From positions 248,356-312,355 of the forward strand of contig JAJFKT010000026.1 in NCBI GenBank assembly GCA_021773075.1: a stretch of 64,000 nucleotides of DNA, read 5' to 3'. This DNA is from Woeseiaceae bacterium (GTDB lineage Bacteria > Pseudomonadota > Gammaproteobacteria > Steroidobacterales > Woeseiaceae). Below are positions 61,450-64,000 of the stretch, one piece after another (the first letter of the stretch is position 1; the number at the start of each line of letters is the position of its first letter). The position numbers were made by a program, and so were the translations under genes. The notes below the pieces were generated by a model, which was not told the origin of the DNA, did no database searches, and saw only the letters and a list, made by a program, of their open reading frames with translations.

Positions 61450-62433
61450 TCAGTCGGTCGGCAACGATAGTCCGGGCCGCTTACTATTGAGTACATCAAT
61501 CATGTGATGTGCGTCGATGTTACCGCCGCTGACTACGCACACGACCTTTCCGTGACCTGCCTTTCCGGACAGCGCTGCGGCCGGCGCAACTGCCCCTGCT
61601 CCTTCTGCCACAACGCGATTACTCTCAAACATCAATCCAATTGCGGCGGCGACTTCGTCCAATGTTGATGACACCGCACCGTCGATTAGCTCTTCGATCA
61701 ACGGCCACATGACCGGTAATACGGTTTCGGCACCTACTCCGGATATAAACGAGTTGCCGTGATTGACTGGCGCTGGCTGCCCGGCCTTGAGCGCTGCAGC
61801 CAGGGGCAGCGCTGCCTCGCTTTCAGCGGCAAGGACTCTTGCATTCGATTTTAGTGCCCGGATCGCGGATGCAATACCGCAGGAAACGCCACCGCCGCCA
61901 AAAGGAACCACGATAGTGTTCACATCAGGCAGGTCTTCCAGTATTTCAATGCCGATCGTCGCATTGCCGGCCAACGCAGCCTGACTGTTCACGGCATTGG
62001 CGAAAAAGCCATTTTCACCTGGATACCGGCCCTGCATCAGGACTTTCCACCAGTCCTCATAGGGCAACATATGAACTTTCGCGCCCAGCGCCCTTATCGC
62101 GTCCAATTTGTTTTGAGGGGCGTGCTGCGGCGCATACACACGAGCCGGTATGCCAAAGTGACGGGCGACCCAGGCCAATGCCGTGCCACTATTGCCGGAA
62201 CTCGCGGTGAATACGCCTGGCTCCAGCTCTTCGCTCGATGCCGATTTTACAACGTTGCCCTGGCAGCGAACTTTGAATGCACCGGTTGGCTGCAGGTTTT
62301 CCAGCTTGAGAAAGATCTCTGCCGGTGCATCTGCGACGTTGAGCCTGACTAAAGGGGTACGAATGGCCAAGCCCCGAATGTTGTCTCGTGCGCGTTCAAT
62401 TTCATCTAGTGTGGGTGGTCGGAGTGTTTGCAT
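61450..62433 (-). CDS. PLP-dependent threonine/serine dehydratase-like enzyme (paralog 2)
   Basis: This 327-residue PLP fold-type II protein keeps LQPTGAFKVRCQGN with the Schiff-base lysine (about 47-60), the loop SSGNSGTALAW (about 80-90) and GGGGVSCGIASA (about 178). It shares its whole layout with the gene at 57736-58722, including LPDVxTxxVPFGGGG, CFISG/SFISG, MWPLI and VVCVxSGGNxx. The differences are in the Asn loop (GNSGTA against GNMGQG) and in the lid region, so the two may act on different stereoisomers or side chains. No ACT domain is present. It is 17 bp from the NhaC-type gene upstream region and in the same orientation. Confidence 0.85.
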   Translation of the reverse strand: MQTLRPPTLDEIERARDNIRGLAIRTPLVRLNVADAPAEIFLKLENLQPTGAFKVRCQGNVVKSASSEELEPGVFTASSGNSGTALAWVARHFGIPARVYAPQHAPQNKLDAIRALGAKVHMLPYEDWWKVLMQGRYPGENGFFANAVNSQAALAGNATIGIEILEDLPDVNTIVVPFGGGGVSCGIASAIRALKSNARVLAAESEAALPLAAALKAGQPAPVNHGNSFISGVGAETVLPVMWPLIEELIDGAVSSTLDEVAAAIGLMFESNRVVAEGAGAVAPAAALSGKAGHGKVVCVVSGGNIDAHHMIDVLNSKRPGLSLPTD

Positions 62434-62474
62434 GTCAATATCGGCCCCTGCCTTTGTGATTACTGCCTTTGTTA

Positions 62475-63905
62475 TTATTGAGTCGAACTGAGTTCTCGAG
62501 ATTCCTCGCGATACGCCTCGTCACTCATGAATTCCCGGCCCCATCCGCTGAACGCGGAAAACACCATTACCAACATTAACGCCCAACAGTAAAAAGGAAA
62601 TGGAATTAATGCGACGGGCGTGAATCCTTTAACGCCGCTTTGGCTAACCTGCAAAGCGACCAGCGAGTATGGGATCAGGAGTGAGACGCTATAGGGCAAA
62701 AAACCAATGATGGAAGTTGAGCTGGCGTCCAACAGATTGCCGCGCCGCCACGGGGCGATTTTGAAACGATGCCCGAGGCTATGTACAAAAGGCCCCAGGA
62801 TAATCATGGCAGGTGTCCCGGCCGACGTTAGTACGTTGACCAGCAAGCTTGAGCCAACGATGGAGACCTCTGCGCGAGCTGGATTTGTCGCAACACGCTC
62901 GGCTTTTTCAAGCACAAACTGGAGGAAACCACCTCTTTGCAATACGCCGACCAATGCCATTAGCAACACCGCAAAAATGCCGATTCCTACCATGCTCTTA
63001 ATGCCATCAACCACCACTCCACTCACGACAAACTGAGCTGAGTCAATCGTCAGGAGATCAGTCGGCCGTAACAGGCCACAGAGCAGCGCCAGAATTGATC
63101 CACCGAAAATGCAGAAGAGAAGAGCCGACACCAGGTGATGACCTTTCAGCATCAAATACAGCAGCATCGCCGGCGCCAGCAACATCACGAGCCCCTTTGA
63201 CTGCGCCTCAATAGGCAACGAGTTAGCGGCAGTTTCCGTTGCGTCCGCGGTCAACGCGAGAAAGACGTAAAGCATGACAGTGACCGTGCCTGCGGCCACC
63301 GCGTAACGGAGTCTGGTACGAACCACCTTGGCCACGCTGGTGCCTTGTGTATAGGCGGACACGATGGTCGTGTCGGAAACGGGCGCCAGATTGTCGCCCA
63401 GATAGGCTCCGCCAATTAGCGCACCAATCATCAGGAATGGGTCAGCTCCGAGGGAAAACCCCGCTGGGAACAGTACCGGGGTGACCGCTAATAAGGTTCC
63501 GATTGAACTGCCGGTACAAAGCGACAATAGGCCCGCAACGAAGAAGGTAATCAGTGGGTACCAGGCAGGAGACAAGAGTACCTGGGCTGCGAGCCAAATC
63601 AGGCCTTCAATAACGCCGGAGGCACCGAGCAGGGCACCGAAGATCCCGCCGAGCATCCAGGCGAGAAGCATGATGGCCATCATTGGCGAGGCTACTCCGT
63701 GGATCAACGCCTCTACATACTGGTTTTTGTCCCGCGCCAACAACAGACCAACAAACAATGAAATCAAAACGACCGGCCAGAACGCTTCGGGAAGCGAATC
63801 GCCCAGAACACCGAGCCAGAGGATGCCAACAAACATCACAATAAATGGCATAAACAAGCCGAACATACCCCCATGGAACTGGAGCAACTGTTTCGGCATT
63901 TCCAA
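62475..63905 (-). CDS. NhaC-type Na+/H+ antiporter family transporter
   Basis: This 476-residue inner-membrane protein has about 11-12 helices and the NhaC family motifs LLSLCTGSSIGTLLAVTPVLFP (about 130-152), LIGGAYLGDNLAPVSDTTIVSAYTQG (about 163-188) and LLVNVLTSAGTPAMIILGPF. The DNLxPxSDTT motif is specific for NhaC. In operons with amino-acid enzymes, family members are often substrate/sodium antiporters or carriers of the substrate itself. It lies 41 bp before the second dehydratase gene. Start ATG 63905 is used; ATG 63899 (MPKQ) would be equivalent. Confidence 0.85.
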   Translation of the reverse strand: MEMPKQLLQFHGGMFGLFMPFIVMFVGILWLGVLGDSLPEAFWPVVLISLFVGLLLARDKNQYVEALIHGVASPMMAIMLLAWMLGGIFGALLGASGVIEGLIWLAAQVLLSPAWYPLITFFVAGLLSLCTGSSIGTLLAVTPVLFPAGFSLGADPFLMIGALIGGAYLGDNLAPVSDTTIVSAYTQGTSVAKVVRTRLRYAVAAGTVTVMLYVFLALTADATETAANSLPIEAQSKGLVMLLAPAMLLYLMLKGHHLVSALLFCIFGGSILALLCGLLRPTDLLTIDSAQFVVSGVVVDGIKSMVGIGIFAVLLMALVGVLQRGGFLQFVLEKAERVATNPARAEVSIVGSSLLVNVLTSAGTPAMIILGPFVHSLGHRFKIAPWRRGNLLDASSTSIIGFLPYSVSLLIPYSLVALQVSQSGVKGFTPVALIPFPFYCWALMLVMVFSAFSGWGREFMSDEAYREESRELSSTQ

Positions 63906-63915
63906 TTGTGTGTGC

Positions 63916-64000
63916 CTAGTAATTAATTGATGGATTATCGCCGGGATAAATCACGCCGAGTACCAGCATGCCATCCGGGTCGGTGCTCTGCAGCGAGTGC
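63916..64000 (-). CDS. C-terminal end of an unidentified gene (runs off the window)
   Basis: On the minus strand the last 27 codons before TAG at 63918-63916 read as an open frame ending DGMLVLGVIYPGDNPSINY. It lies 10 bp before the NhaC gene start and in the same orientation, so it is probably the upstream operon member. Too little is visible to name a family. Confidence 0.5.
   Translation of the reverse strand, partial: HSLQSTDPDGMLVLGVIYPGDNPSINY

Overview
The window reads as a chromosomal stretch of a Gram-negative, probably marine, gammaproteobacterium. The signs are three TonB-dependent receptors, several sodium-coupled transporters (SSS, NSS, NhaC), a TPR-sulfotransferase, a TSP3-repeat lipoprotein, and catabolic operons for algal or organic-matter substrates. 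A Woeseia-like lineage is a guess from gene content, not a phylogenetic result. No rRNA, complete tRNA, CRISPR array, transposase or integrase was seen.

Layout. 0-3.3 kb: sialic-acid-type catabolism (NanA-like lyase, RpiR/SIS regulator, ROK kinase with an eroded zinc motif) and a YtoQ protein. 3.49-3.87 kb: first copy of an unusual ~385 bp element. 4.0-6.4 kb: GNAT, fatty acid desaturase, AraC regulator. 6.4-16.8 kb: a tightly coupled operon (TonB receptor, SSS symporter, glycerate 2-kinase, GH63 glycosylglycerate hydrolase, PfkB fructokinase, AGE-family isomerase) with a divergent ROK regulator. Together these make a complete predicted route from mannosylglycerate (digeneaside of red algae) or a relative to fructose-6-phosphate and 2-phosphoglycerate. 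16.8-23.3 kb: phytanoyl-CoA-dioxygenase-like protein, Lrp regulator, then ornithine cyclodeaminase, arginase and a short PutA, forming arginine -> ornithine -> proline -> glutamate. 23.3-28.0 kb: AsnC regulator with an NCS1 permease, hydantoinase-A and DUF917 operon. 28.0-32.2 kb: TPR-sulfotransferase divergent from a TonB receptor. 32.33-32.72 kb: second copy of the ~385 bp element.

The two elements share a 66 bp core that is identical base for base. GGGGGCA repeats flank the core at essentially the same distances in both copies, although the sequence between them has diverged. They resemble recombination (att) sites with core and arm-type sites, and they bracket 28.9 kb of accessory metabolism.

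32.8-43 kb: housekeeping and stress genes (ACR3 arsenite efflux, DUF302, GNAT, beta-CASP nuclease, CbpM/CbpA, DUF2238-like membrane protein, S9 peptidase, YdbS/YdbT PH-domain pair). 43.2-51.5 kb: TonB receptor, a two-gene LuxR unit in which one protein is a LuxR-alpha/beta-hydrolase fusion, TSP3 lipoprotein and a small secreted protein. 51.5-55.3 kb: ribD-ribA pair, MDR oxidoreductase and a small alpha/beta-barrel protein. 55.3-64 kb: SDR, NSS symporter, two paralogous PLP dehydratases around an amidohydrolase and a class V aminotransferase, NhaC antiporter, and the tail of one more gene. This last group looks like uptake and breakdown of amino-acid-related compounds.
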